From Tuctoria greenei (Eukaryota; Streptophyta; Magnoliopsida; Poales; Poaceae), in contig JAYESD010000010.1 of assembly GCA_036927565.1 (NCBI GenBank), forward strand, positions 114,792,866 through 114,856,865: a DNA stretch of 64,000 bases. Direction: 5' to 3'. Position numbers and translations under genes: made by a program. Of this stretch, positions 35,904-48,110 are shown one piece after another (position 1 is the first letter of the stretch; each line of letters starts with the position of its first letter). The notes under the pieces were generated by a model. That model searched no databases, was not told the DNA's origin, and saw only the letters and a program-made list of their open reading frames with translations.

Positions 35904-37500
35904 ACCAGATTTCACCATTACCATTAACCATATCCATTGTCATAAACCATAATACCATCCCATAACCAGTACCAAACCATCCTAATCCCAGGTTTCCCTC
36001 TAATCATGGAAGTTGTCCAGGTGCTCTTAACCGGGAGCACGGCTATCATGATAGTTTTTAAGACTTTGCGGAGTTTGTACCGCTTTATCCACGTGTTTGT
36101 GATTTCGTCACCTTTCGGTGACTAGAACCTCTATTATGCCATCAAACACTTCCGTCGGTGTGTGACAAAGAGATCATAAAATAGGATTTACAAAGGGACT
36201 ACTAGCATGTACGGACCCACTTAGGTTTCACCGGTGGCGATGTCTCCAACTGAGCACATCTGTAACCAAGGGCCCCCTCTTGTGCCATTCGGATCCTAGG
36301 GAGTCCTGCCTCAAATCCAAACCCAATCCGACCCCCCTTCCTCGGTGCGCCAAATGATCCGCTCAATACTAGCAATACCCTAATTAATCAGCTACGCCGC
36401 ACCCATACTTGGCCTCGTGGTGGCACTGTTGTCCTGGCCTATTCTCGCATGAACCGGTCCTTAGATCTAAAGCAAGCAAACCTCCATAACATCCAACCCA
36501 ATCCACAAACCATGCTTGCTTAGATCTCACACTACCATATATCATATTAACCAATTCATATTAACCACAAACTCATTAATGCATAATTAAATGGTATAAT
36601 TGTTTTCCCATCCCAATTAATTAAGCGAGGCAAAAAGGTAAAAAGCCCTTCCTGACTCTCTACTATGTATTCCAGGTGACAAGGGTGGTTAAACAAAGCC
36701 AGTAAACATCATATCATAGGGATTCCCATCGAATTGACACAAGCATGCATTTTTGAAAACAAAACATTTATTGTAAAAATAGGATCAATATGTTCAAGGA
36801 CACTTGCCTTGCTCTTGAGCTTGGCTGGGATCAAGGTCTTCAAAATTCTGGTACTGGAAGTCCTCTGCAGCACTCTCTAGTGCAAATTCATTTAAATTGC
36901 GCAATAAACATACAAGACAAGAATTACAAACAATAAGTGCACATATATTACTCAATATGTCATGACATGCAGCAAAGCAAAACTAGTTAACGAGTTGTTA
37001 ATGATACTTACTAACTAGTTCCAATAGCTTTTAACAAGTTTGAACAGGTTTGGAATTGATTCGAATCAATTTAGAATTAATTCACCAGGAAACAGTTAGC
37101 CAGATCGGACTAGTCTGCTGTAGGCCGGACTAGTCCGCCCTTCGCAAAAACAGTGAACTAGGGTTTTCTAAATCGACGTGAATTTGGAGAAATAGGGTTA
37201 AATTCACGTGAGAAAGAGGAAGTAGAAGGTATACCAGGTGTTTATAACTCCAATGAATCAAGTGTTTTGGAGACAGCACTTGGATCTTGATGATCTAGGG
37301 TTGATGAAGAACTTGAAGGCCAATTGTTGATGAAGAACGAAAACTTGATGGAGATCTTGCTTAGTTGATCCTCTTTCGTTTCCTCCTCTTCTTCTTCTTG
37401 CTCGGGATCTCCTTCTCCCTCCTTGGTGGCGGCTCCCACGAACTAGGGTTTGGTATTCTTTCAATTGTGGCAAAGAGGTGAAAAGGTGGGGTGTTGGGTT

Positions 37501-37509
37501 GTTTATATA
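37501..37509 (-). promoter_or_regulatory. TATA box of LTR-X
   Basis: The minus strand has CTATATAAAC after a CACCC-rich stretch, followed downstream by a C/A-rich, then GA-rich leader-like region. The matching site is at 4294-4302 in the solo LTR. Confidence 0.55.
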
Positions 37510-37679
37510 GGGGTGGAGGGCTAGGGTTTGATGGATTTCGAGTTTGGAGTGGGTGGAGCCCGTGTGGGGTCCCACATGGGCTCCAGAAAGAGTTAGACAC
37601 GATGTCCTTAGGCCCACTTAAGGTAAAACCCAAAAACACGTTGTGGAACAACAAATCAACTTGGAATCGCGATCACCGA

Positions 37680-38000
37680 ACAAGTCTGTGAAAGGACAGA
37701 CTAGTCTGAAATTAGTCAGAGAAGAAAATGGATAAGTCCGAACTATATTGGAAAAGTTTGAACTAAGTTAGAGAGGAAAACAGACAAGTCTGGCCAAAAC
37801 TGGACAAGTCTGATTCTGACTCAGAGAGGAAAACAGACAAGTCCGCTAGATGTCGGACAAGTCCGGACAAGTCTAGGTACTTGGAAAAATTTCAAGGAAT
37901 TGGAATACCGTACTAGTCCACAATGAAAACGGACATGTTCGAAGAAGGTCAGAGAGAAATCGAACTAGTCCGCACCAAAAACGGACTAGTCCGCACTTCT
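37680..38000. repeat. LTR-X ACAAGTCCG/ACTAGTCCG motif array, second copy
   Basis: Same array as 4478-4815: repeated gaca(a/t)gtccg cores with gtcagagagaaaa spacers. A separate pair of cores at about 37105-37140 includes CGGACTAGTCCG, a perfect palindrome. Confidence 0.75.
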
Positions 38001-38124
38001 CAGAACTCTTAAGTGTGGTTTTGCTCTAAATTCATTTTAAAATCATTCCTTTTTATGTGGATTAATGTTAAACATGTACACGAACTTATGAAATGCATGA
38101 TGCATGAAGATGAGGGTGTTACAA

Positions 38125-38141
38125 ACCTACCCCCTTAAAAT
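38125..38141 (-). other. Element B polypurine tract
   Basis: The minus strand reads TTTTAAGGGGGTAGGTT directly before the LTR-X start TGTAACACCC. It shows that the integrase end of copy 1 belongs with LTR-X. Confidence 0.85.
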
Positions 38142-38159
38142 GAATATCGCCCTCGAGAT

Positions 38160-40309
38160 TCGACGCTAAAGAGAAGAGATAGGGAAATTCCTTCTTGAGA
38201 TCATCTTCCAGCTCCCAAGTTGCTTCCAATTATGTGTGATGCTTCCATTGCACTTTACACCATCGAATCACCTTGTTCCTTGTGACTCTCTCTTTGGTTT
38301 CCAAAATCTTGATTGGTTGCTCAGCGTATGTCAAATCTGCCTCTAATTCCAATTCTTCCATTGACACTTGTTTCATCGGTACCCTCAAGCACTTCTTAAG
38401 CTATGGAACATGAAACACATCATGGACATCTGATAAGTGAGCTGGCATCTCCAACTTGTATGCTACTTCTCCTCTTTTGTACAAAATCTTGAATAGCCCA
38501 ATGTATCGAGGTGCTAGCTTGCCTCTGATATTAAACCTCTTATGACCTCTCATTGGTGACAAGTTGAGATATACGAAGTCTCTCACTTCAAAGGCTAGTT
38601 TCCTTCTCCTATTGTCTGCATAGCCTTTTTGCCTTGATTGAGCAACCCTCAAGTTTTCGCGAATAATATAGACTTGTTTCTCAGCTTCTTGCAACATGTC
38701 AGGTCCAAATACATGATTTTCTCGTGTCTCATTCCAAAACAAAGGTGTCCTACACTTCCTGCCATACAGTGCTTCATAGGGTGACATTTTCAAGCTTGCT
38801 TGGAACTATTGTGATATGAGAATTCCGCATAGGGCAAGCTCTTGTCCCAACTTCTTCCATGCTTCAAAGCACAAGCTCTTAACATGTCCTCCAAAATCTT
38901 ATTGGTCCTCTCAGTTTGTCCATCCGTTTGAGGGTGATATGGTGAGATGAAATTCTACCTTGTCCCCAATACTTCATGCAATTTCTGCCAAAACCTAGAG
39001 GTAAATTGAGAACCTCTATCCGACACTATCTTCTTTGTGACTCCATGTCGGCACACAATATGTTGCATATATAGGTCTGCCAGTTGTATTGCAGTATACT
39101 TGGTCTTGACAGGGATGAAGTGAGCTGACTTGGTTAACCGATCCACAATCACCCAAATTTAATCTTAACCGGACTGGGTACACTAGGGGTGGGCATTCGG
39201 TTAACCGCGATAATTCGGTTCAGTTTTTTGGTTTTTTTCTAAATTCAGTTTTTCGAAAATCAAAACCGAAATATAACATGCAAAATGAAAAACCGACCCG
39301 CCGGTTAACTGCAAAATTCGGTTTGGTTTCCGGTTAATCGAAAAAAAACCAGACTTCAACGCTTCCCTCGATCCTCTCGATCTGGTTATCAGGGCAGAGG
39401 GTGGTGGATGTCGACGGCGAGCCAGGGGGCACGACGCGACTTGCCTGATGGCAGCGGCGGCGTGCAATAGGCGACCAGCGGCGGAACGCGACAAGCGAAG
39501 AGGGCTCGAGGCAGCGCCGCCAACGGAGCAGTCGCTGGCCGGTGGGTGCAGCCGCGCAGGGAGGCGGGAACGCTCGCGGCTGGGCGTTGGGCGTTGGGCG
39601 GCGGGGTCTGGACGCTCAGGGGCGATGAGGCGTTGGGCGGCAGGGTATGGACGCTCGGGGGCGAGATGGCAAGTCGCGGGGACCGGGGTGCGACACGTGA
39701 GTCTCGGCCTCTCGGGCCTCGGGCGGGGTGCGAGCATGTGGTGAAGGGACGGGGTGGAGGCTGAGGGATTGGGTGGTACACAGCTGAATATTAGGTTATT
39801 ACTTGGGCCGAATGGGACTATTGGGCCGATGAGGTATTGGGCTGAGTTGTTATAAGTTCGGTTAATTCGGTTAACCAGGGAAAAAACCGAAAACCAAAAA
39901 AAAACGGTTTTCCGGAAATGATAATCGAAATATGATTCGGTTTTGCCGGTTCGGTTAGTTCAGTTTCGGTTACCGGTTAATTCGGTTTCAGTTTTCGGAT
40001 ACAGGTTTTTTTTTTGCCCACCCCTAGGGTACGTGGTAAACCAACTATAAAGTCCATCCCGATTTCTTCCCACTTCCATTCTGGAATCTTCAATGGCTGC
40101 AATAATCCAACTGGCCTTTGATGTTCAGCTTTCACCCGTTGGCACACATCACACAATGCTACATATTCGGATATATCCTTTTTTATGCTAGCCCACCAGT
40201 AACATGTCCTCAAATCCTTGTACATATTTGTACAACCGAGATGAATTGAGTATGGCGAGTCATGTGCCTCCTTTAATATTGCCTCCCGAATATGCTTCAC
40301 ATTAGGCAC
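38160..40309 (-). pseudogene. pol: Element B copy 1 integrase and chromodomain, split by hAT element
   Basis: From right to left: HHCC region (HLGCTNMYKDLRTCYWW ... CDVCQRVKAEHQRP, 39977-40309), core start MDFIVGLPRT, then the hAT insert 39184-40026. The core continues (MIVDRLTKSAHFIPV, KIVSDRGSQFTSRFW, 38955-39152), then SPYEALYGRKCRTPL and LAPRYIGLFKIL (38401-38793). A chromodomain near 38170-38330 (LETKERVTRN, LEATWELEDDLKKEFPYLF) contains a premature TAA. Stops also lie near 38400 and 38800-38955. It is not functional. Confidence 0.87.
39184..40026. mobile_element. Non-autonomous hAT-like DNA transposon
   Basis: Perfect 12-bp terminal inverted repeats TAGGGGTGGGCA and TGCCCACCCCTA bound 843 bp. 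The 8-bp flanks GGGTACAC (39176-39183) and GGGTACGT (40027-40034) fit a hAT target duplication with two transitions. Subterminal parts are rich in ggttaaccg and attcggtt motifs on both sides. The centre (about 39370-39770) is GC-rich with open frames in several phases and no transposase domain. It interrupts the integrase of element B copy 1. Confidence 0.85.
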
Positions 40310-40363
40310 GACGATCCTTTTACCAAGCCATAAGGTACCATGATCATCCTCATCAAACCTGAA

Positions 40364-42409
40364 TTATCTTCCCTCTTGGGTCCTTTCCTCGATCTCTTGG
40401 ATTTCCTCATCCTTTGTTTGACCCTCTCGAATCTCCTGCTCCCAGGTCGGATTTAACTCCATTATCCCCATCTCATTCACAAATCCAAGATTCAACCGTT
40501 CAAACTCCTTACATAACTCAGATGGAAATTTTGAAACTATGAGCTGATGACTTACTCCTTTCCTACTCAAGGCATCAGCCACTACATTAGCCTTCCCTAG
40601 ATGATAATTGATTCCCACATCATAGTCCTTGATAAGCTCCAACCATCTTCGTTTCCTCAAATTCAGGTCCATTTGTGTGAATATGTACTTGAGACTCTTG
40701 TGATCTGTATAAATCTCACACCTATGCCCAAGGGTATAGTGTCTCCAAATCTTCAATGCGTGTACTGCGGCTGCGAGTTCCAAATCATACGTTGAATAAT
40801 TCTGCTCATGTTTCTTCAATTGTCTCGATGCCTATGCAACCACTTGACCTTCTTGCATGAGCACGCATCCAAGTCCTTGTCTCGATGCATCACAATATAT
40901 ATCAAAACTTTTGATCACATCTGACAAAACAAGCATGGGCGCGGTGGTTAACCTCTTCTTTAGCTCCTCAAAACTGTCTTTACAAGTTTGATTCCATTGG
41001 AATGCTTTCCCCTTCATTAGCAATTCTGTCATTGGCTTGGCTATCTTGGAAAAGTCCTTGATAAATCCACGGTAATATCTAGCCATTCCAAGAAAACTCT
41101 GGATCCCCTTTACATTTTGTGGCGGCTCCCATTTTAGCACATCATCTCTCACTTTTCCTAGGTCAACCGATACTCCTCCTCCCGAGATGATATGGCCTAA
41201 AAATGACACCTCTTTCAACCAAAATTGACACATGTTGAACTTGGCATACAATTAATGCTCCCTATTTCTGCAGCGTAAGCCTTAAGTGTTCCTCATGCTC
41301 ATCCTCGCTTCTCGAGTAGATCATAATGTCATCAATGAACACCACTACAAACTTATCCAAGTACTTTATGAAGACCTTATTCATGAGGTACATAAAATAG
41401 GCAGGTGCGTTCGCCAATCCAAAGGACATAATTGTATACTCATAAGATCCATACCGTGTCTAAAAACCTGTCTTGTGTATGTTTGATGGTCTAATATTCA
41501 TTTGAATGTATCTCGACCTCAAATCAGTCTTGGGGAAGACACAAGCACCCTTCATCTGATCAAACAAGTCTTCTATCCATGGCAAGGTGTACTTGTTCTT
41601 GATGGTCATCTCATTGAGAGCTCGGTAATCCACACACATCCTTTGTGATCCATCCTTCTTATCCATGAAAAGAACGGACGCTCCCCAAGGTGAAGAGCTT
41701 GGGCGAATAAAACCCTTCTCTAGTTACTCTTGAATCTGTTCTTGAGCTCCGCTAACTCCTTAGGAGGCATCCTATATGGCCTCTTAGCTATAGGTGCAGT
41801 TCCAGGTATTAATTCAATAACAAATTCTATATCATGATCAGGTGGCATACCTGACAACTCATCCGGAAACACATCCAAGAATTCACACACCACTGGAATC
41901 TCCTCAATTGCGGCACGGTCCATGTGATTGAGCTCCAATTGCTTTGGTGTATGTTGAGATGCTTCAAATTCTATGGTGATCCCTTCCTCATTGGTCAACT
42001 TCACCGTCTTTGTGGCACATTCAATGACTCCATTGTGCTTCCTCAACTAGTCCATACCAAGTATAATGTCCAATCTTTGAGAATCCAAAACAATGAGGTT
42101 GGCAAGGAAGTCCACCCCCCTTATTCTAAGGCTTACTTTTGGACATACTATATTTGTCATCATCTCTCCTCCAGGAGACTTAACCAACAGAGTATACTTC
42201 ATATGAGAGATAGAAAAACTATACTTGGCACCATATTTTGATGCAATGAAGGAATGTGATGCTCCAGAATCAAATAACATAGTCGCCGGGTTGGAGTTTG
42301 CGAGAAACATACCAATCACCATGTCATATGCTTGTTGAGCTTCCTTCGTAGAGACATGGTTCACATTGCCACGAGCAAAATTCTGTTGTCCACGGTTCCC
42401 TTGCGGCAC
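40364..42409 (-). pseudogene. pol: Element B copy 1 protease, reverse transcriptase, RNase H
   Basis: Protease: TMLFDSGASHSFIASKYGAK (42047-42409), ended by TAG in place of the Trp codon of ILGMDWLRKH. RT: VDKKDGSQ-like block with RMCVDYRALNEMTI (41460-41666), catalytic FIDD intact at about 41330, KMCQFW-type block altered, LGMARYYRGFIKDFSKIAKP (40832-41251). RNase H: DIYCDASRQGLGCVLMQEG and TDHKSLKYIFTQMDLNLRKR, to the tail GKANVVADALSRK. At least five frame breaks. Confidence 0.86.
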
Positions 42410-43524
42410 TCCTCCATTTGGTCTTGGGTTCTATCTTGGAGCATTGCTTCCTTGACCTGACTTAGGATATTGAATTGCAAAGTGTATTTCTTCTCCACAT
42501 TTATAGAACTTCCTAATTGCACCAAAATTATTGGGACGAACTTAATTCTGAACATTTGCACGAGGAAGGTTGGCATGATGTGCAAAAGACATTGGAGGCC
42601 TAGGTGCTTGCATGACAGGGCGTTGCTGCACAAACTGAGTTGGGCGCGGTGCATAGCCAGGGCGCTATATAGGAGCAGAAGAGTTGTAATAAGGTGCATT
42701 AGGTGGTGCAAAGCGAGGGCACACATTACTTCCTTATTGTTGTCCTTGATATGGCACCTTACTCTTGTTATCTTGCTCCATCTCACGGACTTTATTCTCC
42801 ACAACAATTGCTTTGTCCACTAGCTTCTGAAAGTTTGCATAATCACAGTTGAGCAATTGTACCTGGATCTCATTGTTCAAGCCTCTCATGAACAAGTATT
42901 GTTTCTGGCTGTCCTGACTCACATTCTCAGGCGCATATCTTGAAAGGTAAGTGAATTTATTGAGATATTCACCCACACTCGATCTTCCTTGCCACAGGTT
43001 CTCAAACTCTTGCCTACAAGATCATAACACCTTCCGGCACATAATGAGAATGGAAGCTCTCCTTGAACAGCCCAAGTAATCCTCTCTTGATTTTCATGGG
43101 CGTTGCATAGGAAATCCCACAAATTGGCAGCTGCTCCAACAAGTTGATGAGATGCGAATAGCACCTTCTCCCGGTCACTACACTGGACTATTGCAAGTTT
43201 CTTCTCCACAGACTTGAGCCAATCATCGGCATCCATAGGGTAAGCAGCTTGAGCAAAGGTCGGTGGCCTAGTCCTCTTAAACTCTCCCAACTGGTTATGA
43301 GGAGGCGGGGGTGGCAGTGGAGGCATGTGGAGCTGATTGTTGTTGTTGCCAGCCTGCAGCTATCCCATAGTCTGTATCATGGTCTGCATGAGCTGGTTTT
43401 GCATAGCCAATAGCTGCTCAAGGTTGATAGCTCCCTGGACAGGCCCTTGTCTATTGTTGTTCTGAGGTGCCCCATTGTTCTCCTCCTCATCATTGGCATG
43501 CCTCTGGTTGCGAGTCCTCACCAT
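42410..43524 (-). pseudogene. gag: Element B copy 1 gag
   Basis: Start MVRTRNQRHANDEEENNG at 43522-43524, after a leader ending tcttcag. A proline run (MPPLPPPPPHNQLGEF) and capsid segment (DDWLKSVEKKLAIVQCSDRE, ASHQLVGAAANLW) follow. The zinc knuckle near 42480-42520 reads FYKCGEEIHFAIQY where copy 2 has CYTCGEAGHFSHQC, so two of four zinc ligands are lost. Several frame shifts. Confidence 0.83.
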
Positions 43525-43730
43525 CTGAAGAAAAGCAAGACATAAGAATTTAGAAGACGTCCCCAACTATATGCATCAAGGGATATGAAACTAAACATCT
43601 AAATATACTAGCCTATATGGGTATGGCAATGATAAAGCATCCCAAAATCCTCTACTAAGCACAAAAGCAACAAAACATACCAATCAGAACACCAAGCAAA
43701 AACACACCAAGCAAAAACACTACCAATCTC
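43525..43730 (-). other. Element B copy 1 leader and junction with copy 2
   Basis: The leader matches that of copy 3 (49277-49460) up to about 43715 (caccaagcaaaa). It then passes directly into the integrase zinc region of copy 2 instead of to a primer-binding site and LTR. The breakpoint is therefore near 43715-43735. Confidence 0.75.
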
Positions 43731-46280
43731 TTCCCAATTCCATTCCGAGATCTTCAATGGCTGCAATAATTCGGCTGGCCTTTGGTGTTCCACCTTGACT
43801 CGTTGGCACACATCACACAATGCTACATATTCAGCTATGTCCTTCTTCATGCTAGCCCACCAATAACATGTCTTCATGTCTTTGTACAGCCGGGGTGGAT
43901 TGAGTATGGCGAGTCATTTGCCTCCTTTAGTATTGTCTCCCGAATATGTTTCACATTCGGCACGACAATCCTTTTTCCAAGCCATAGCGTACCATGTTCG
44001 TCCTCATCAAATCTGAATCCTCTCCCTTCTTGGGTTCTTTCCTTGATGTCTTGGACTTCCTCATCCTTTGCTTGGCCCTCTCGAATTTCTTGCTTCAAAG
44101 TCGGATTTAACTCCATCGTCCCCATCTCATTTACAAATCTAAGGTTCAACCGTTCAAACTTCTTACATAACTCAGATGGCAGCTCTCAAACTGTGAGTTG
44201 ATGACTTACTCCTTTCCGGATCAAGGCATCAGCCACTACATTAGCCTTCCCTGGATGATAATTAATTTCCACATCATAATCCTTGATGAGCTCCAACCAT
44301 CTTCGTTGCCTCAAATTCAGATCCATTTGTGTGAATATGTACTTGAGACTCTTATGATATGTGTAAACTTCACACCTATGTCCAAGGATATAATGTCTCC
44401 AAATCTTCAAAACGTGTATCATGGCTGCAAGTTCGAAATCATGGGTTGGGTAATTCTGCTCATGTTTATTCAATTGTATCGATGCATATGCAACCACTTT
44501 ACCTTCTTGCATGAGCACACACCCAAGTCCTTGTCTCGATGCATCACAGTAAATATCGAAGCTTTAGCTCCTCAAAACTATTTTGACAAGCTTCAGTCCA
44601 TGGGAAAGCCTTTCCCTTCATTAGCAATTCCGTCATTGGCTTGGCTATCTTGGAAAAGTCCTTGATGAACCAACAGTAATATCCAGCCATTCCAAGGAAA
44701 CTCCTTATTTCATTTACATTTTGCAGTGGTTCCCATTTTAACACGTCCCTCACTTTTTCGGGGTCGACCGATACTCCTCCTCCTGAGATGATATGATCCA
44801 AAAATGACACCTCCCTTAACCAAAACTAGCACTTGCTAAACTTGGCATACAATTGGTCCTCCCTCAGTTTCTGCAATGTAAGCCTCAAGTGTTCCTCATG
44901 CTCCTTCTCATCCTTCGAGTAGATCATAATGTCGTCAATGAACACCACAACGAACTTATCCAAGTACTTCATGAAGACCTCATTCATGAGGTACATAAAG
45001 TAGGTAGGCACATTTGTCAATCCGAAGGACATCACAGTGTACTCATAAGATCCATACCGTGTTCTAAAATCTGTCTTAGGTATGTCCGACGGTCTAATCT
45101 TCATTTGAAAGTATACCGACCTCAAATCAATCTTAGAGAAGACATAGGCACCCTTCATCTGATCAAACAAGTCTTCTATGCGTGGCAAGGTGTACTTGTT
45201 CTTGATGGTCACCTCATTGGGAGCTCGATAATCCACACACATCCTTTGTGATCCATCCTTCTTATCCACAAATAGAACGGGTGCTCCCCAAGGAAAAGAA
45301 CTGGGGCGAATAAAACATTTCTCTAGTTGCTCTTGAATCTGCTTCTTGAGCCCCGCTAATTTCTTAGGAGGCATCCTATACGGCCTCTTAGCTATAGGTG
45401 CAGTTCCCTGTATTAAATCAATAACAAACTCAATGTCTCGATCAGGTGGCATATCTGACAACTCATCCGGAAACACATCCAAAAATTCACACACCACCAG
45501 AATCACCTCAATTGCGGCACCGTCCATGTGATTCAGCTCCAATTGCTTTAGTGCGTGTTGAGATGCTTCAAATTCTACGGTCATCCCTTCTTCATTGGTC
45601 AACTTCACCATCTTTGTGGCACACTCAATAACTCCATTGTGCTTCCTCAACCAGTCCATACCAAGTATAATGTCCAATCCTTGGGAATCTAAGACAATGA
45701 GGTTGGCAAGGAAGTCTACCCTACTTATTCTAAGGCTTACTTTCGGACATACTATATTTGTGCTCATCTCTCCTCCAGGAGACTTAACCAATAGAGTAAA
45801 CTTCATATGAGAGATAGGAAAACTATACTTAGCAACATATTTTGATGCAATGAATGAATGTGATGCTCCAGAATCAAATAACATAGTCGTCGGGTTGGAG
45901 TTTGCAAGAAACATACCACTCACCACGTCATCCGCTTGTTGAGCATCCTCTGTAGAGACATGGTTCACATTGCCACGAGCAAAATTCTGTTGTCCACGGT
46001 TCTCTTGCGTCTGTCCTCCATTGGGTCTTGGATTTTGCCTCGGCGCATTGCTTCCTTGACCAAAGCCTGACTTAGGACATTGATGTGAAAAGTGTCCAGC
46101 TTCTCCACAAGTATAGCACTTCTTTTCTGCACCAGAATTTGGACGGGCTTGATTCGGTGCATTTGCACCAGGAAAGTTGGCACGAGGTGCGTAAGGCATA
46201 TGAGGCCTAGGTGTTTGCATGACAGGGCGCTGCTGCACAAACTGAGCTCAGCGCAGTGCATATCCAGGGCGATGAGCAGG
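43731..46280 (-). pseudogene. pol: Element B copy 2: gag zinc knuckle to integrase zinc region
   Basis: The longest frame (44826-46238, 470 residues) keeps the CCHC knuckle CYTCGEAGHFSHQC, protease TMLFDSGASHSFIASKYVAK, linker VFPDELSDMPPDRDIEF and RT with VDKKDGSQRMCVDYRAPNE, KIDLRSVYFQMKI and FIDDIMIYSK. RT then breaks (44544-44810, with a shared ~40-bp deletion near 44565). RNase H (44186-44518) and integrase HHCC (MKTCYWWASMKKDIAEYVAL..CDVCQRVKVEH) follow. The integrase core and 3' end are missing, as is the gag start. Confidence 0.87.
44173..46280 (-). repeat. Tandem duplication unit 1 (period 2142 bp)
   Basis: It matches 46316-48423 at constant offset: cagatggcag 44173/46316, cttggcatac 44841/46983, tatccagggc 46261/48403. 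The unit runs from the RNase H-integrase linker to upstream of the gag zinc knuckle. Sampled identity is about 97%. The two units are separated by about 35 bp of filler (46281-46315). Confidence 0.88.
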
Positions 46281-46315
46281 CTCGAACTGTGAGTGGAGGC
46301 TCAAACTGCTATACT
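46281..46315. other. Filler sequence at the tandem-duplication junction
   Basis: About 35 bp (ctcgaactgtgagtggaggc...) join gag-upstream sequence to RNase H-linker sequence. They contain jumbled copies of the nearby phrase ctc(t)caaactgtgagt, which is typical of end joining or template switching during repair. Confidence 0.65.
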
Positions 46316-48110
46316 CAGATGGCAGCTCTCGAACCGTGAGTTGATGACTTACTCCTTTCCGGATCAAGGCATCGGCCACCACATTAGCCTTCCCTGGATG
46401 ATAATTAATTTCCACATCATAATCCTTGATGAGCTCCAACCATCTTTGTTGCCTCAAATTCAGATCCATTTGTGTGAATATGTACTTGAGACTCTAATGA
46501 TATGTGTAAACTTCACACCTATGTCCAAGGATATAATGTCTCCAAATCTTCAAAGCGTGTATCATGGCTGCAAGTTCCAAATCATGGGTTGGGTAATTCT
46601 GCTCATGTTTCTTCAATTGTCTCGATGCATATGCAACCACTTGACCTTCTTGCATGAGCACACACCCAAGTCCTTTTCTCGATGCATAACAGTAAATATT
46701 GAAGCTTTAGCTCCTCAAAACTATTTTGACAAGCTTCAGTCCATGGGAAAGCCTTTCCCTTCATTAGCAATTTCGTCATTGGCTTGGCTATCTTGGAAAA
46801 GTCCTTGATGAACCAACGGTAATATCCAGCCATTCCAAGGAAACTCCTTATTTCATTTACGTTTTGCAGTGGTTCCCATTAAACACGTCCCTCACTTTTT
46901 CGGGGTCGACCGATACTCCTCCTCCTGAGGTGATATGACCCAAAAATGACACCTCCCTTAACCAAAACTGGCACTTGCTAAACTTGGCATACAATTGGTG
47001 CTCCCTCAATTTCTGCAATGTAAGCCTCAAGTGTTCCTCATGCTCCTTCTCATCCTTCGAGTAGATCATAATGTCGTCAATTAACACCACAACGAACTTA
47101 TCCAAGTACTTCATGAAGACCTCGTTCATGAGGTACATAAAGTAGGCAGGCACATTTGTCAATCTGAAGGACATCACGGTGTACTCATAAGATCCATACC
47201 GTGTTCTAAAATCTGTCTTAGGTATGTCCGGTGGTTTAATCTTCATTTGAAAGTATACCGACCTCAAATCAGTCTTAGAGAAGACACAGGCACTCTTCAT
47301 CTGATCAAACAAGTCTTCTATGCGTGGCAAGGTGTATTTGTTCTTGATGGTCACCTCATCGAGAGCTCGATAATCCACACACATCCTTTGTGATCCATCC
47401 TTCTTATCCACAAATAGAATGGGTGCTCCCCAAGGTGAAGAACTGGGACAAATAAAACCTTTCTCTAGTTGCTCTTGAATCTGCTTTTTGAGCTTCGCTA
47501 ATTTCTTAGGAGGCATCCTATACAGCCTCTTAGCTATAGGTGCAGTTCCAGGTATTAAATCAATAACAAACTCAATGTCTCAATCAGGTGGCATACCTGA
47601 CAACTCATCCGGAAACACATCCAAAAATTCACACACCGCCAGAATCTCCTCAATTGCGGCACCGTCCATGTGATTCAGCTCCAGTTTCTTTAGTGCGTGT
47701 TGAGATGCTTCAAATTCTATGGTCATCCCTTCTTCATTAGTCAACTTCACCGTCTTTGTGGCACACTCAATAACTCCATTGTGCTTCCTCAACCAGTCCA
47801 TACCAAGTATAATGTCCAATCCTTGGGAATCCAAGACAATGAGGTTGGCAAGGAAGTATACCCCCCTTATTCTAAGGCTTACTTTCGAACATACTATATT
47901 TGTCCTCATCTCTCTTCCAGGAGACTTAACCAATAGAGTAAACTTCATAAGAGAGATAGGCAAACTATACTTAGCAACATATTTCGATGCAATGAATGAA
48001 TGCGATGCTCCAGAATCAAATAACATAGTCATCGGGTTGGAGTTTGCAAGAAACATAACACTCACCACGTCATCAACTTGTTGAGCATCCTCCGTAGAGA
48101 CATGGTTCAC
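46316..48110 (-). pseudogene. pol: Element B copy 3: protease, reverse transcriptase, partial RNase H
   Basis: This lies in tandem-duplication unit 2 (46316-48423). Protease TMLFDSGASHSFIASKYVAK (47580-48110), RT (46857-47516) with VDKKDGSQRMCVDYRALDEV and the catalytic box VLIDDIMIYSKD (aspartates kept, Phe to Leu), LGMAGYYRWFIKDFSKIAKP (46603-46833), RNase H tail GKANVVADALIRK (46248-46469). It shares the ~40-bp deletion near 46708 with copy 2. Stops occur at 47580 and about 46495. No integrase belongs to this copy. Confidence 0.86.

Larger units (their letters stand above)
35904..38124 (-). mobile_element. 3' LTR (LTR-X) of element B, second part
   Basis: This continues 6461-7038 after the element A insertion and ends GGGTGTTACA against a polypurine tract. 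It aligns with about 2680-4935 of the solo LTR. The order along the minus strand is upstream motif array, TATA-like box, GA-rich leader, then the long AT-rich part. Confidence 0.9.

Noticed and set aside
39201..39764. GC-rich open frames (Pro/Arg-rich) in the hAT element
   Set aside because: Open frames exist in several phases on both strands, which GC-rich DNA gives by chance. No domain is recognised.
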